Below, one piece after another: positions 37,710 through 45,827 of a stretch of DNA of 64,000 nt. The DNA comes from Bifidobacterium sp. N4G05 (GTDB taxonomy: Bacteria > Actinomycetota > Actinomycetes > Actinomycetales > Bifidobacteriaceae), in assembly GCF_002742445.1 (NCBI RefSeq), contig NZ_NJNQ01000002.1, forward strand, positions 186,001 to 250,000, given 5' to 3'. The position numbers and the translations under genes are program-made. Numbering within the stretch: the stretch's first letter is position 1; each line of letters opens with the position of its first letter. The notes beneath the pieces were generated by a model that saw nothing but the letters and a program-made list of their open reading frames with translations, was not told the DNA's origin and made no database searches.

Positions 37710-39965
37710 TTATTCGCCCACCGGCATGTGGTACACCGGTGTAGCATACACGTCGGTGACGTCAGCGACGCACGCATCGGACTGCTCCAGGCGGGCCGCC
37801 ATCGACGATGTTACCTTCACGCGGACCCCGCGCCTCAGCGGCGTGACGACCAGCGTCAGCTTTCCACCAGCGGCATCGATGGCATCCGCGTAATCGCGCA
37901 ATCCGACCTGCCATGTCTCGCCGTTGCAGAAATTATCGGCGATCAGCACATCGCCGCAGAACAGCCAGCCGATATCGCCCTGGTATGCGATGTTCAGCAT
38001 GACATCGGCGACCTGCCGTTGATCGCGGAAAAGCCGTCCCATGCCAGCCGGCAAAGCGATTTCGTACCGATCGGCGTGCAGTCTTCTCAGACGCGCATAC
38101 ACCGATACGGGCTCCACCGGCCGCGGAGAGCCGAGCAAGCCTTCCGGATATGCGGCGATCCCGTTTTCGGCGCGGGGCGATTCCAGCGTCCACCCATCGC
38201 CGTCCTCGTACAGCAACGCGTTGTCGTCGTCGACGAAGGCGAGGCCTCCGTCCAACACCGTCATCCGCCCGGCGAGCGCTCGTGTGACGCATACGATCTC
38301 CGCCGCGTCCCGGACCATGAAGCGTTCGAAATCCGCCTTGCCGACGGTGACGTCCTGGATGTCGCCTTCGAAATGGAACGTCAGCTCATCCATGCCATCG
38401 GGCTTGAGGAACACGAACGTGCGGAACGGTCGGCCCGGCACCCGCAGCACGGTGACCGGCTGCAGGTTGGCGCGGACGAGCCGCACGCCGTCCAGATCCA
38501 TGTTGAACGGCAATATGCAGTTCTCCCCCTCGGCGAGGCCGATGCCGGTGAACCGTATGCGCTCACCGGTACCCGTCGTCACGTCGATTTGCTCACCGTG
38601 ACGGCTCGGCACGCGCGCATGGTCCTGGAAGTTGTCGATGGACACGAAACCCCGTTCGCCATCGCTGCGCACGGCATACCGGAGGGTCTCGGAGTCGGAC
38701 GGATCGATGCGGTCCTGCCCGTCCTGCAACGAGACCGGCATTCCGGCGAGTTCCGGCCCGAAGGCTTTGACGAACTCGTGCAGGGTGCGCAGCCGCCGGT
38801 AGGATTCCCGCACCTGTCCGAATTCGCCAAGGGGCGCTTGGAAATCATAGGAGCGTTTCGGGGTCTGCCCCTCATTGAGGAATCCGGCCGCGCCCTTCGG
38901 GTTGGTTCCGCCATGGAACATGTAGTAGCCGAGGAAATCGCACCCCGAGCCGAGCTTGATGTTGGCCATCGCGTCGACGGAGCGCTTCGGCAGCACGAAA
39001 CGGTAATCGTACGAATTGAACATCCCGCCGCCCATCTCGCAGCAGGCGTACGGGCGGCTGTCCGGATCGTACGGGGGATCGAAGCCGTCGCTTGTGCTGG
39101 AGCCATGCAGCCTCCGGTATCGGTACTCGTCGGTGGCGGGATGCTCCGTCATCCCCTCGGCACCGACGCCGTCGTAGAACAGCCACGGCCGGTACGCGTA
39201 TCCACCCCACAGCGGCAGCATGTCGTCCGGAACCGGTGACTGCCAGCCGGTGCAGGTGAACATCGGCGGGTCGATGCCTTCCTCGATCGCGATGTCGCGC
39301 AGCCGTTCCAGGTAGCCGGCCCCATCGTGGCCGGACGGCACCCATTCACGGCTGATGCCGGTGGTCATCTCCCAAGGAGCCGACGACGCCATGTACTCGT
39401 TGTCGACCTGGGCCGCGATGATCGGCCCGCCATCCTTGAAATACAGGCCGCGCAGCTGCTGCGCGATATGCGCGTAGAGACCGCGCACCGCATCGAGGAA
39501 GCCGGCGTCGAGGGAACGGACCTCATACGACTTGCCGTACAGCCAGTCGGGAAGTCCGCCGTTGCGCACCTCGCCATGGCAGAACGGTCCCAGCCGCACG
39601 ATGACGTGCAGTCCGTGCCGGACGCACAATTCCACGAATCGGCGCACGTTCCTGTTGCCGGAGAAATCCCACTCCCCCTCGCGCTCCTCATGGTGGTTCC
39701 AGAACACGTAGGTGGATACGACGTCGATGCCCGCCGCGGCCATCTTCGCGAGTTCCGTGTCCCACCGTTCGGCGGCGATCCGCGAATAGTGCATCTCGCC
39801 GGCGATGGGGATCCATGGCGATCCGTCACGGGTCAGGAAGCGGTTCGTGGCGCCCAGGGTCCCGCCATCCGGCCCGCATGCGGCTGCGGCGCGGATGACG
39901 GGGATCCCGTATGCGGGCGTCCGCGCGAACTTGCTGGCTTCCGAAAGATCAACCTCATAGCGCAT
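37710..39965 (-). CDS. GH35 beta-galactosidase
   Basis: A 751-residue glycosidase starting at ATG 39963-39965 (AAGGAG upstream), MRYEVDLSEASKFARTP. IAGEMHYSRIAAERWDTELA, VRLGPFCHGEVRNGGLPDWL and IIAAQVDNEYMASSAPWEMT (catalytic Asn-Glu) mark the GH35 TIM barrel. DSRPYACCEMGGGMFNSYDY likely holds the nucleophile. No signal peptide is present, so it works on imported oligosaccharides. It lies between the permease genes and GH42, implying that the ABC system feeds both enzymes. The exact linkage preference is unknown. Confidence 0.88.
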   Translation of the reverse strand: MRYEVDLSEASKFARTPAYGIPVIRAAAACGPDGGTLGATNRFLTRDGSPWIPIAGEMHYSRIAAERWDTELAKMAAAGIDVVSTYVFWNHHEEREGEWDFSGNRNVRRFVELCVRHGLHVIVRLGPFCHGEVRNGGLPDWLYGKSYEVRSLDAGFLDAVRGLYAHIAQQLRGLYFKDGGPIIAAQVDNEYMASSAPWEMTTGISREWVPSGHDGAGYLERLRDIAIEEGIDPPMFTCTGWQSPVPDDMLPLWGGYAYRPWLFYDGVGAEGMTEHPATDEYRYRRLHGSSTSDGFDPPYDPDSRPYACCEMGGGMFNSYDYRFVLPKRSVDAMANIKLGSGCDFLGYYMFHGGTNPKGAAGFLNEGQTPKRSYDFQAPLGEFGQVRESYRRLRTLHEFVKAFGPELAGMPVSLQDGQDRIDPSDSETLRYAVRSDGERGFVSIDNFQDHARVPSRHGEQIDVTTGTGERIRFTGIGLAEGENCILPFNMDLDGVRLVRANLQPVTVLRVPGRPFRTFVFLKPDGMDELTFHFEGDIQDVTVGKADFERFMVRDAAEIVCVTRALAGRMTVLDGGLAFVDDDNALLYEDGDGWTLESPRAENGIAAYPEGLLGSPRPVEPVSVYARLRRLHADRYEIALPAGMGRLFRDQRQVADVMLNIAYQGDIGWLFCGDVLIADNFCNGETWQVGLRDYADAIDAAGGKLTLVVTPLRRGVRVKVTSSMAARLEQSDACVADVTDVYATPVYHMPVGE

Positions 39966-40006
39966 AACGCTGCTCCTTGTCGAATTCCCGCAAGCAGGAG
40001 GACCGG

Positions 40007-40840
40007 TCAGCCCTTGACCGAACCGGCGACCAGGCCGGCCACGATCCAACGCTGGCAGAAGATGAAGAACACGAACACCGGGATGAGCGCGATGGTGGTG
40101 ACCGTCATGAACAACGGCCAGTTCGTCGTGAAGGTGCTGATCGCGTTGAACACCTGCAGCACGATGGTCTGTTTGTTGGTCGACGAGATGTACACGCTCG
40201 GCGTCATGAAGTCGTTCCACGTGCCCATGGTCTGGAACACGATGACGGTGGTCAGGATCGGGCGGATCAGCGGCAGCACGATCGTCCAGAAGATGCGGAA
40301 CGGACCGGCGCCGTCGATACGGGCGGCCTCGATGATCTCATACGGCAGGCCGCGCATGTACTGCACGATCAAGAAGTAGCAGAAGGTCGCGCCGCCCGTG
40401 TAAAGCACGATCAGGCCGAGCAGCGAATCGACGAGACCCACCTGTGCCTCCATGCGGTACTGCGGAATCAGCAGCGTCTGGCCGGGGATGATGAAGGACA
40501 GCATGAGCAGCACGCCGATCACGGCGGTGAACTTGCTCTTCTTCAGGATCATGCCGTATGCGGCGAGCGCGCCGAACAGCACCTGCAGGCCGACGCCGAC
40601 CACCGTCACGATGATGGTGTTCTTGAAGGCGTTGACAATGGGCAGATGCCCGAATGCATACGTGTAGTTCTCGAAATTCCATGTCTTTGGTAACCCAATC
40701 GGGTCCATGGACATCTCGGCGCTGCTTTTGAACGTGTTGATGACGATGACGTACAGCGGCACCGCGCAGATCAGCGCGATAGCGATGACGACGACGGAAC
40801 GGATGATCGAGCCGATACGCTCGCGTTGCTGCAGAGTCAT
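40007..40840 (-). CDS. Carbohydrate ABC transporter permease (MalG type)
   Basis: A 277-residue inner-membrane protein with six helices. The EAA loop YEIIEAARIDGAGPFRIFWT is the contact site for the ATPase subunit, as in MalG/LacG family permeases. It pairs with the MalF-type permease whose stop overlaps its start by four bases. The operon has no ATPase gene, so a shared MsmK-like ATPase must be used, as is common in bifidobacteria. Confidence 0.93.
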   Translation of the reverse strand: MTLQQRERIGSIIRSVVVIAIALICAVPLYVIVINTFKSSAEMSMDPIGLPKTWNFENYTYAFGHLPIVNAFKNTIIVTVVGVGLQVLFGALAAYGMILKKSKFTAVIGVLLMLSFIIPGQTLLIPQYRMEAQVGLVDSLLGLIVLYTGGATFCYFLIVQYMRGLPYEIIEAARIDGAGPFRIFWTIVLPLIRPILTTVIVFQTMGTWNDFMTPSVYISSTNKQTIVLQVFNAISTFTTNWPLFMTVTTIALIPVFVFFIFCQRWIVAGLVAGSVKG

Positions 40841-41799
40841 GACAGCCTCTTTTCTACCAGATTGGTGATTACCTGCTGCAGGGCGACCAACAGCGCGCAG
40901 CAGATGAAGAAGATGACGCCCAGTGCGGAGCCCAGTCCGTACCGGCTCGAACCGATGCCCGTGAGGATGATGGACTGGGTCACGGTGTAGGTGGAGTAGC
41001 CCGGACCGCCGCTGGTGAGGCCATACGGCAGATCATAGACCTTCAAACCACCGGTAAGCAGCATGAAGATGCTCACACCCATGGCCGGAACCATCTGGGG
41101 CAGTGTGATGTTGAAGAACTGCTGGCGACGGTTTGCGCCATCGACGGCGGCCTGTTCGTAGATATCGGCGGGGATAGCCTGCAGATACGCCAGATACAGC
41201 GTGGCGTGCCAGCCGATCTGAGCCCATACCGCTACGAAAATCACACAGAATTTGGCAAGTTCGGAATTCGACAACCACGGAATCGCATCGATGCCGATCT
41301 TGGCGAGCAGCGTGTTGACGACGCCGGACTTCAGCGGGGAGAAGATGTACTGCCAGACCAAGCCGAGCACGGCCATGGACGGCACCGAGAAGAAGAAGAA
41401 CAGGGAACGGGCGAAGTTACGGCCGAAGAACTTGCGGTTGAGCACCACAGCCAGCGGCAGGGCGATCACGGTGATGAGCACGGTGGTGGCCACCGTGTAC
41501 AGCAGCGTGAAGCCGAGGCCCGCGAGCAGCGTCGGATCCTTGAAGCACTGCACGTAGTTCGCGAACCCCACGAACTTCGCGTCCGCGAAATTGTAACCGG
41601 AGTAATCGGTGAAGCTGAACACCAGGCTTTGCAGGAATGGGATGAGGATCACCACGATGAACACCACCATGATCGGCAGCAGGAAGCGTGCCGAGGCGAA
41701 GTTCTCCATGAAGTTGCGGTGACGACGCTGCTTGAGATGCAACGCCTCTACCTGATCAGCGGAATGTGGACGCGCCGCTGACGCTGTTGATACTGACAT
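40837..41799 (-). CDS. Carbohydrate ABC transporter permease (MalF type)
   Basis: A 320-residue protein with six helices after a soluble start (residues 1-35). The EAA loop is ADIYEQAAVDGANRRQQFFN. It forms the import channel with the MalG-type partner. Gene order (binding protein, this permease, the second permease, then two beta-galactosidases) shows a beta-galactoside importer. It begins about 100 bases after the binding-protein stop, across a strong hairpin. Confidence 0.93.
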   Translation of the reverse strand: MSVSTASAARPHSADQVEALHLKQRRHRNFMENFASARFLLPIMVVFIVVILIPFLQSLVFSFTDYSGYNFADAKFVGFANYVQCFKDPTLLAGLGFTLLYTVATTVLITVIALPLAVVLNRKFFGRNFARSLFFFFSVPSMAVLGLVWQYIFSPLKSGVVNTLLAKIGIDAIPWLSNSELAKFCVIFVAVWAQIGWHATLYLAYLQAIPADIYEQAAVDGANRRQQFFNITLPQMVPAMGVSIFMLLTGGLKVYDLPYGLTSGGPGYSTYTVTQSIILTGIGSSRYGLGSALGVIFFICCALLVALQQVITNLVEKRLS

Positions 41800-41836
41800 G
41801 TTGGTTGCTTTCTACAAAACGTGAGATTGGCAGGTC

Positions 41837-41873
41837 CAGGCGTGGCGCGGACGGAAGGGTCCGCGCCAGCCTG
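41837..41873 (-). terminator. Intra-operon attenuator hairpin after binding-protein gene
   Basis: TGGCGCGGAC (41843-41852) pairs with GTCCGCGCCA (41859-41868), extended by CAGG/CCTG. It lies between the binding-protein stop and the permease start. Such stems usually let more binding protein than permease be made, by pausing or stabilising the 5' mRNA. There is no U run. Confidence 0.7.
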
Positions 41874-41900
41874 CCGCGATGGATGTCTGTTCGCGATGGA

Positions 41901-43151
41901 TCAGGAGAGGGTCTTGAGCTTGGAATCGAGGTTCTCCGCGGCCTGCGTAGGGCTGATGGAGCCGAGGGCTACCTGCTGCAGCTGGGTGAAGGTCTCGGCG
42001 CGCAGCGCGGTGGTGCCCTTGCTCCAGTGGGCGGAATTCAGGTACACGTTGCCGGTCTTGATGTACAGGTCGTAGGCGTCCTTGAAGTGGTCGTCCACCG
42101 TGGCGTTGAAGCCCTTGACGGACGGGATCAGGCCCAGCTGCTTCTGGTACAGCTTGAGGCCCTCGTCGGAGGTCAGGAAGGTGAAGAACTTCTCCGCGGC
42201 CTTGAGCTTGTCTCCGGAGATCTTGTTGTTGATGCCGAAGGCCGGATCGATGTAGCCCGGCGCGTACGGGGTGTCACCCTTCTTCAGCATAGGGATCTGG
42301 CCGAAACCGTAGTTGAGGCCGGTCTCATTGAAGCTGTCGATGTCCCACGGGCCGGAAGGATAGACCGCAAGACGTCCGGCGGTGAATTCCGACTTGACCT
42401 GGTCGCCGCTCAGGCCGGACACGTCGGAGCTCATCAGGTTCTGCTTGATCAGCTTGTCCCATTCGCCGTAGTACTTGCCATACACGTTCTTGAACGTGTC
42501 CTTACCGGCGTCGATCTTGGCGTCGAGCGCCTCGCCCTGCTTGGCGGATTCAGCGCCGATCCAGCCCTCGACGGCGTTGCCCAGTCCATCCTTCGGCTCA
42601 AGGTATGGGGTGATTCCCGCGGCTTTGAGTTTGCCGCACATGGTCAGGAATTCATCCCACGTCGCCGGGATGGAGTCGTAACCGACCTTCTTCAGCAGAT
42701 CCTTGTTGTACACCCAGGCATTGGTCCAGGTGCTCACGCCCATGGCGTATACTTTGCCATCCACGCTATAGGCCTTTTTTGCGGCATCGCCGATTTTATC
42801 CATGAAGCTTTCATTGCTCAGGTCCTTGGCGTAGTTGCCTTTGACCAGATCGCTCAACGCCTCCGGAGGAACGATGTAGACGTCGGCCAGGTTTCCGCCG
42901 GAGATTCGAGTCTGCAGCGTCTGCTGGTAGCCACTCTGGGAACCGGTGGTGGTGCTGTAGTCGATCTTGATGTCCGGATTGGCCTTTTCGAACGCGTCGA
43001 TGATCGGCTGGTACTTGTCCTGCGAATTGTTCGAGAAGAACGACAGCGTGGTCTTGCCGTCGGCGGCGTTTCCTCCACCGCACGCGGCCAGCGGAACAAG
43101 CATCGCCGCAGCGGCCACCGCCGCAATCATCCTGATGGATTTCTTCTCCAT
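41901..43151 (-). CDS. Extracellular sugar-binding lipoprotein of ABC importer
   Basis: A 416-residue solute-binding protein from ATG 43149-43151 (AGGAGTACATC upstream). The signal peptide is MEKKSIRMIAAVAAAAMLVP. A lipobox LAAC puts the lipidated Cys at residue 24, so it is tethered outside the membrane. The rest is a type 1 periplasmic binding fold (SFFSNNSQDKYQPIIDAFEK). It delivers oligosaccharide to the two permeases encoded next. The neighbouring GH42 and GH35 enzymes suggest galacto-oligosaccharides or a similar beta-galactoside. Confidence 0.93.
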   Translation of the reverse strand: MEKKSIRMIAAVAAAAMLVPLAACGGGNAADGKTTLSFFSNNSQDKYQPIIDAFEKANPDIKIDYSTTTGSQSGYQQTLQTRISGGNLADVYIVPPEALSDLVKGNYAKDLSNESFMDKIGDAAKKAYSVDGKVYAMGVSTWTNAWVYNKDLLKKVGYDSIPATWDEFLTMCGKLKAAGITPYLEPKDGLGNAVEGWIGAESAKQGEALDAKIDAGKDTFKNVYGKYYGEWDKLIKQNLMSSDVSGLSGDQVKSEFTAGRLAVYPSGPWDIDSFNETGLNYGFGQIPMLKKGDTPYAPGYIDPAFGINNKISGDKLKAAEKFFTFLTSDEGLKLYQKQLGLIPSVKGFNATVDDHFKDAYDLYIKTGNVYLNSAHWSKGTTALRAETFTQLQQVALGSISPTQAAENLDSKLKTLS

Positions 43152-43306
43152 GATGTACTCCTCCTTGTGTTCCATCATTGGCACCCGCTTTACGTGCGTT
43201 CATTCGTCGAACCCACTCCAGCTGCGGTAGATACACGTCAATATGTCTTCAACTGACCATTCAGTTGATTCGGGATATTTCCTTCCCTTTTTGGTATAAC
43301 TGTGTA

Positions 43307-43345
43307 CCTGTTGAAACAGTATAGGTTTTCCGGTGTACCATGTCA
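43307..43345 (-). promoter_or_regulatory. Galactoside operon promoter with operator-like palindrome
   Basis: On the minus strand TTGACA (43340-43345) is followed after exactly 17 bases by TATACT (43317-43322), near the sigma-70 consensus. The partial palindrome CTGTTTCAACAG (43307-43318) overlaps the -10 box, which is where a LacI repressor would block RNA polymerase. The binding-protein gene begins about 155 bases downstream. Confidence 0.85.
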
Positions 43346-43589
43346 ATTCAAACAAGGAAATTTGCATCCCATCGACCGCTACCCCTACAAAACATCGGCG
43401 TGTCGTATACCGGCAGCACCGTCGACAGCGGACGACGACCCGCCCGCACCATCCGGAGACGCGCAGCCCGAAAGCGTATTGCGGGTGGGCAGGACGCATG
43501 TGGACAAGTCGGTGTATTACGGGGGATTATTTTTCCGATGAATTCCCCAGTATTAGTTGGGATTGAAAAGATGCTGAAAGTCCACAGAT

Positions 43590-43633
43590 AAAAAATCGGC
43601 GGCCCCAAGGAAATATCCTTGGAAGCCGCCGAT
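43590..43633 (-). terminator. Rho-independent terminator after pdxT
   Basis: ATCGGCGGC and GCCGCCGAT form the stem base, with CCAAGG and CCTTGG inside. On the minus strand six T follow. It lies about 95 bases downstream of the pdxT stop. Confidence 0.88.
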
Positions 43634-43728
43634 ATGCTTGCGTGCGTCGCGCTACGGGCTCAAGCGAGTACACAGCGTGCTACGCAGACCGTGAGCAACA
43701 CAGACCGCGCGCTACACAGAATCGCAAG

Positions 43729-44433
43729 CTACAAACTCAGGAACAGCTCGTGAATGCGGGTATCGTCGGTAAGTTCGGGATGGAACGCCGTGGCGAGGAT
43801 GTTGCCCTGGCGCAAGCCGACCACATTACCGTCGACCGAGGTCTCAACGGTCGCGGACGGCCCAACCTCGGCCACGAACGGTCCACGGATGAACACGAGC
43901 GGGAAATCCTTGAGCACCACGTCGGATGGGGTATCCTGCGGCACGCGCTCCCCCGGCATAACCGAAACGGTATTCGCATCGTCAGAGGCACCGAAATCTG
44001 CGGTCGCAACGAATGAACCAAGCTGACGGCCGTACGCATTGCGGCGCACGACAGCGTCAAGCGCGCCAAAGTAGACGTTCGAATCGTTATCCAGCTTGCG
44101 GGCCAGCAGAATCATGCCCGCGCACGTGCCGAACACCGGTTTTCCGGCGGCGATATGTGCTGCGATCGGCTCAAACAGGCCGGTCGAACGCAACAACTTG
44201 CCCTGCGTGGTGCTTTCGCCGCCAGGCAGAATCACGCGATCGATTGAATCGTCGAAATCCTCGGCGGCACGCAGCAGTTTCCACGGTGCGCCAAGCCGAT
44301 CCAGCATCGCGGCATGCTCGGCGAACGCACCCTGCACCGCAAGAATGCCAGTCACGCCATGTTGTGCGGAAGCCGCACCTTCGGCAACGTCGGCCGATTC
44401 TTCCTTCGAAATGTATTCAACGGCAACAACCAT
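43729..44433 (-). CDS. pdxT: Pyridoxal 5'-phosphate synthase glutaminase subunit
   Basis: A 234-residue class I glutamine amidotransferase. It releases ammonia from glutamine for PdxS. ILAVQGAFAEHAAMLDRLGA, ILPGGESTTQGKLLRSTGLF and VFGTCAGMILLARKLDND carry the substrate and catalytic Cys motifs. FHPELTDDTRIHELFLSL supplies the His-Glu pair. It is about 30 residues longer than the usual ~200 because of an N-terminal extension of unknown role. It follows pdxS by 113 bases on the same strand. Confidence 0.95.
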   Translation of the reverse strand: MVVAVEYISKEESADVAEGAASAQHGVTGILAVQGAFAEHAAMLDRLGAPWKLLRAAEDFDDSIDRVILPGGESTTQGKLLRSTGLFEPIAAHIAAGKPVFGTCAGMILLARKLDNDSNVYFGALDAVVRRNAYGRQLGSFVATADFGASDDANTVSVMPGERVPQDTPSDVVLKDFPLVFIRGPFVAEVGPSATVETSVDGNVVGLRQGNILATAFHPELTDDTRIHELFLSL

Positions 44434-44546
44434 CGGATCTCCTTACCCAAACCCATCGAGACCATCACGAATCACGCAAAACTGGCGGCATAAGGCGACC
44501 GACAGTCACACCCCATCCGCCCGCAATACGTGAAATTACAGCGAAA

Positions 44547-45422
44547 TCACTCGCCGCGGGCGGCCATGATGGTTTCGATCTCGTCTTCGTTGATGCCGAC
44601 CATGGCCTCGCCGAGGTTCTCGGAAAGGCGGGCGAGCAGGTCGGCGTCCTGCCAATTGGCGGTGGCCTGCACGATGGCAGCGGCACGCTTGGCCGGATCT
44701 CCGGACTTGAAGATGCCGGAGCCGACGAACACGCCTTCGGCACCCAGTTCCATCATGAGCGCGGCATCGGCCGGAGTGGCCACGCCACCGGCGGCGAAGT
44801 TGACGACCGGCAGACGACCGTTGTCGTGCACATACTTGGCGAGATCGTACGGCACAGCCAGCTGCTTGGCGGCCTCGTACACTTCGTCGTCGCGCAAAGA
44901 GACGAGCTCGCGGATCTGCTTGTTCATGGTGCGCATGTGGCGCACGGCCTGGATCACATCGCCGGTGCCCGGCTCGCCCTTGGTGCGGATCATGGAAGCG
45001 CCCTCGGCGATACGGCGCAGCGCCTCGCCCAGGTTCTTCGCGCCGCACACGAACGGCACGTCGAACTGGTTCTTGTCGATGTGGTACACGTCGTCGGCGG
45101 GGCTCAGCACTTCGGATTCGTCGATGTAGTCGATTTCGATGGCCTGCAGAATGCGGGCTTCGGCAACATGACCGATACGAACTTTTGCCATGACCGGAAT
45201 GGACACGGCCTCCTGAATGCCCTTGATCATGGCCGGATCGCTCATGCGGGAAACTCCGCCGGCAGCACGAATATCAGCCGGAATGCGTTCGAGCGCCATC
45301 ACCGCGCACGCGCCTGCATCCTGTGCGATCTTCGCCTGCTCCGGGGTGGTGACGTCCATGATCACGCCACCCTTGAGCATCTGTGCCAGATTCTTGTTCA
45401 GTTCGTTCCTGTTGTTGGCCAT
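44547..45422 (-). CDS. pdxS: Pyridoxal 5'-phosphate synthase synthase subunit
   Basis: A 291-residue TIM-barrel protein from ATG 45420-45422 (GAAAGGC upstream). [20 protein letters not shown] and [20 protein letters not shown] contain the two active lysine regions. [20 protein letters not shown] and [20 protein letters not shown] are further invariant blocks. It builds PLP from ribose-5-phosphate, glyceraldehyde-3-phosphate and ammonia supplied by PdxT. The two form the usual 12+12 complex. It is followed by pdxT and then a terminator. Confidence 0.96.
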   Translation of the reverse strand: MANNRNELNKNLAQMLKGGVIMDVTTPEQAKIAQDAGACAVMALERIPADIRAAGGVSRMSDPAMIKGIQEAVSIPVMAKVRIGHVAEARILQAIEIDYIDESEVLSPADDVYHIDKNQFDVPFVCGAKNLGEALRRIAEGASMIRTKGEPGTGDVIQAVRHMRTMNKQIRELVSLRDDEVYEAAKQLAVPYDLAKYVHDNGRLPVVNFAAGGVATPADAALMMELGAEGVFVGSGIFKSGDPAKRAAAIVQATANWQDADLLARLSENLGEAMVGINEDEIETIMAARGE

Positions 45423-45827
45423 CGCCAGCCTTTCGTCGAATCGTATTCCACTCTTCTGCAAAGCGGATATCTCTTGACACAGATACTAACGATTTTTCAT
45501 TACAAAATCATGCGAACTGAATATTTGCACGTCTCAAAAAGTTGCTTTTCTTAAATCTTGACAATCATTTTCATGATTGTTTCATTTTCTTACGATTTCG
45601 ATTCCGTCGACGATTCCACAATTTCGCCCGCTTTTCTTACCTGTCATACGTTGTTTGCTTTCGATTCGCGCGCACAGTGCCTTTCGGCAGCGCTTTCGAC
45701 GCACGTTATAAGAAATATGAATGACGCACGATTTTCATACGACCACATCGCGGACAGGGGTGCGATGCGCACACACTTGCGCAACACTGCGTGACACTGC
45801 ATGCGCCACATAATGCTGCAAGGAGCT
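45423..45827. other. AT-rich intergenic region upstream of pdxS
   Basis: About 400 bases. It should hold the pdxS promoter on the minus strand. It contains the palindrome at 45561-45580. A 60-codon plus-strand ORF (45542-45724) looks random and is not called. Confidence 0.5.
45561..45580. promoter_or_regulatory. Perfect inverted repeat, possible regulator site
   Basis: ACAATCAT, four bases, then ATGATTGT. The arms are perfectly complementary and AT-rich, resembling dimeric repressor sites such as Fur/Zur boxes in general form only. It is about 140 bases upstream of pdxS and 250 past the ABC exporter stop. Confidence 0.45.

Noticed and set aside
45542..45724. 60-codon ORF between pdxS and the ABC exporter
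   Set aside because: Phe/Arg-rich, no ribosome site, crosses the AT-rich palindrome region; looks random.
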